Translations under genes and position numbers: made by a program
From: Paenibacillus gorillae
GTDB lineage: Bacteria; Bacillota; Bacilli; Paenibacillales; Paenibacillaceae
DNA length: 64,000 nucleotides
NCBI RefSeq assembly: GCF_000513275.1
Contig: NZ_CBVJ010000095.1
Location: forward strand, 117,062-181,061
Direction of reading: 5' to 3'
In this document: piece by piece, positions 63,260-64,000 of the stretch
Numbering within the stretch: position 1 is the stretch's first letter
Layout of the letters: every line of letters begins with the position of its first letter
Notes under the pieces: generated by a model
Database searches by the model: none
What the model was told of the DNA's origin: nothing
The model's input: only the letters and a program-made list of their open reading frames with translations

Positions 63260-63370
63260 TACGATTACAATTTTCTTCGATTAGCTGTCTTCTTACGCTT
63301 GCTTCATCCTATTGAGCTGTTTAGCGGAATAGGCTCGTTGTTTAGTTATGTCAGTGCTCGATGCACCACT

Positions 63371-64000
63371 TTAACGCAGCAAGCTCCTTATTTAGTTGTA
63401 TTCGAGCTCGATGCGCCAATTTAGCGAAACACGTTCGTTATTTTGCGCATCCAGATTCGTTATTCGTTTAACCCGTGAGTTACTTTTTCTCTGCAACGAA
63501 GCAATTTTCGCTTTCCGTGAACCTTGGTTCGCGAATAGCGAAGTTTAGTTCGCTGTTGGCGATCCCCCACTAGTTTGACCGTTCATTAGCGAATTTGGCT
63601 TCGTTACATTGCGAGGCAGGTTCGCTATTCTGTGCCTGGAGTTTGGTTACCCCATTTCAGCGAAGCAACTTCGCTATTTACCTTGCTGCAGCGCCCTGCC
63701 ACACTTTAGCGAAGCAGGTTCGCTATTTTGCGAAGCTAGGTTCGTTATGCACTTGACCTGTGAGTTACTTTTTCGCTGCAACGAAGCAATTTTCGCTTTC
63801 CGTGAACCTTGGTTCGCGAATAGCGAAATTTAGTTCGCTGTTGGCGATACCCCACCAGTTTGTCTGCTCATTAGCGAACTTGACTTCGTTACATTGCGAA
63901 GCTGGTTCGCTATTTTATATAACTAGGTTCGTGGCTACAGTTAACGCAGCAAGTTCCTTATTTAGTTGTATTCGAGCTCGATGCGCCAATTTAGCGAAGC
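63371..64000. repeat. Higher-order tandem array, period 285 bp, running off the right edge
   Basis: Positions 63371-63430 recur at 63941-64000 with two differences in 60 bases (offset 570). Positions from 63475 recur from 63760 over more than 90 bases (offset 285). The second unit starts at 63656. Each unit contains shorter, roughly 50-bp sub-repeats built on GCGAA/TTCGC, and one 62-bp cruciform element (63494-63555 and 63779-63840) related to 53181-53242. From about 63290 to 63370 a more degenerate sub-repeat is visible. No gene is credible here. Confidence 0.85.

Noticed and set aside
63233..63833. Plus-strand frames of 63 and 74 codons
   Set aside because: They lie in the 285-bp repeat array and have no ribosome binding site.

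Overview
The window looks like a chromosomal segment of an endospore-forming, low-to-mid GC Firmicute of the Paenibacillaceae (Paenibacillus/Cohnella type). The evidence is a ger spore-germination operon, a YhcN/YlaJ spore lipoprotein, a caa3-type oxidase, two YesM/YesN (AraC-type) two-component systems beside sugar ABC transporters, an S-layer-anchored multidomain glycosidase, a CcpA-type cre box, and frequent TTG/GTG starts behind strong AGGAGG sites. No rRNA, tRNA, CRISPR array, transposase or phage gene was recognised. Genus is inference.

Layout. 1-1855: a GntR(YtrA)-controlled ABC export cassette (permease, regulator, ATPase running off the left edge), with a sigma-A promoter whose -10 lies inside a palindrome. 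1950-7317: the ctaCDEF-ctaG-ctaM operon for caa3 cytochrome c oxidase. 7713-9513: a spore lipoprotein and a DUF421 membrane protein. 9513-9915: a gene-free stretch with five consecutive hairpins (possible structured RNA). 9916-14183: gerA-gerC-gerD-like-gerB. 14184-15630: a repeat-rich desert (38-40 bp repeats, a 21-copy 11-bp minisatellite, palindromic repeats, a TTAC/TTAT microsatellite), then a solitary GTP cyclohydrolase II. 16528-30432: a glycan-use locus (YesM, YesN, binding protein, two permeases, two GH3, one GH20). 30689-35735: a GH95-like glycosidase with discoidin modules and SLH domains, split by an apparent +1 frameshift at a G5 run, with promoter, palindromes and cre box upstream. 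36158-39239: glycerophosphodiesterase, MFS transporter, a MITE-like element and a YitT protein. 39373-47604: a ribose/xylose-type ABC transporter with a second YesM/YesN pair and a membrane-anchored periplasmic binding protein likely acting as co-sensor. 47710-49861: PadR regulator and MFS exporter around two ATGT-N8-ACAT operators. 49944-52496: secreted chitinase. 53607-57685: glpP-glpK-glpD with an antitermination leader before glpD. 57792-63047: proline catabolism (putC/putB) beside an Xaa-Pro peptidase and an M29 aminopeptidase. 63048-64000: a tandem array with a 285-bp higher-order period running out of the window.

How the genes work together. The oxidase genes supply terminal respiration. 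The glp and put loci feed glycerol-3-phosphate and proline electrons into the same chain. The two YesMN loci and the SLH glycosidase describe an organism that senses, binds and breaks down polysaccharides outside the cell, imports the oligosaccharides, and finishes hydrolysis with cytoplasmic GH3/GH20 enzymes. The secreted chitinase could supply chito-oligosaccharides to the GH20/GH3 locus, but that link is inferred. The repeat-rich intergenic regions share elements with one another: a 62-bp cruciform element occurs three times and a ~110-bp hairpin element twice.
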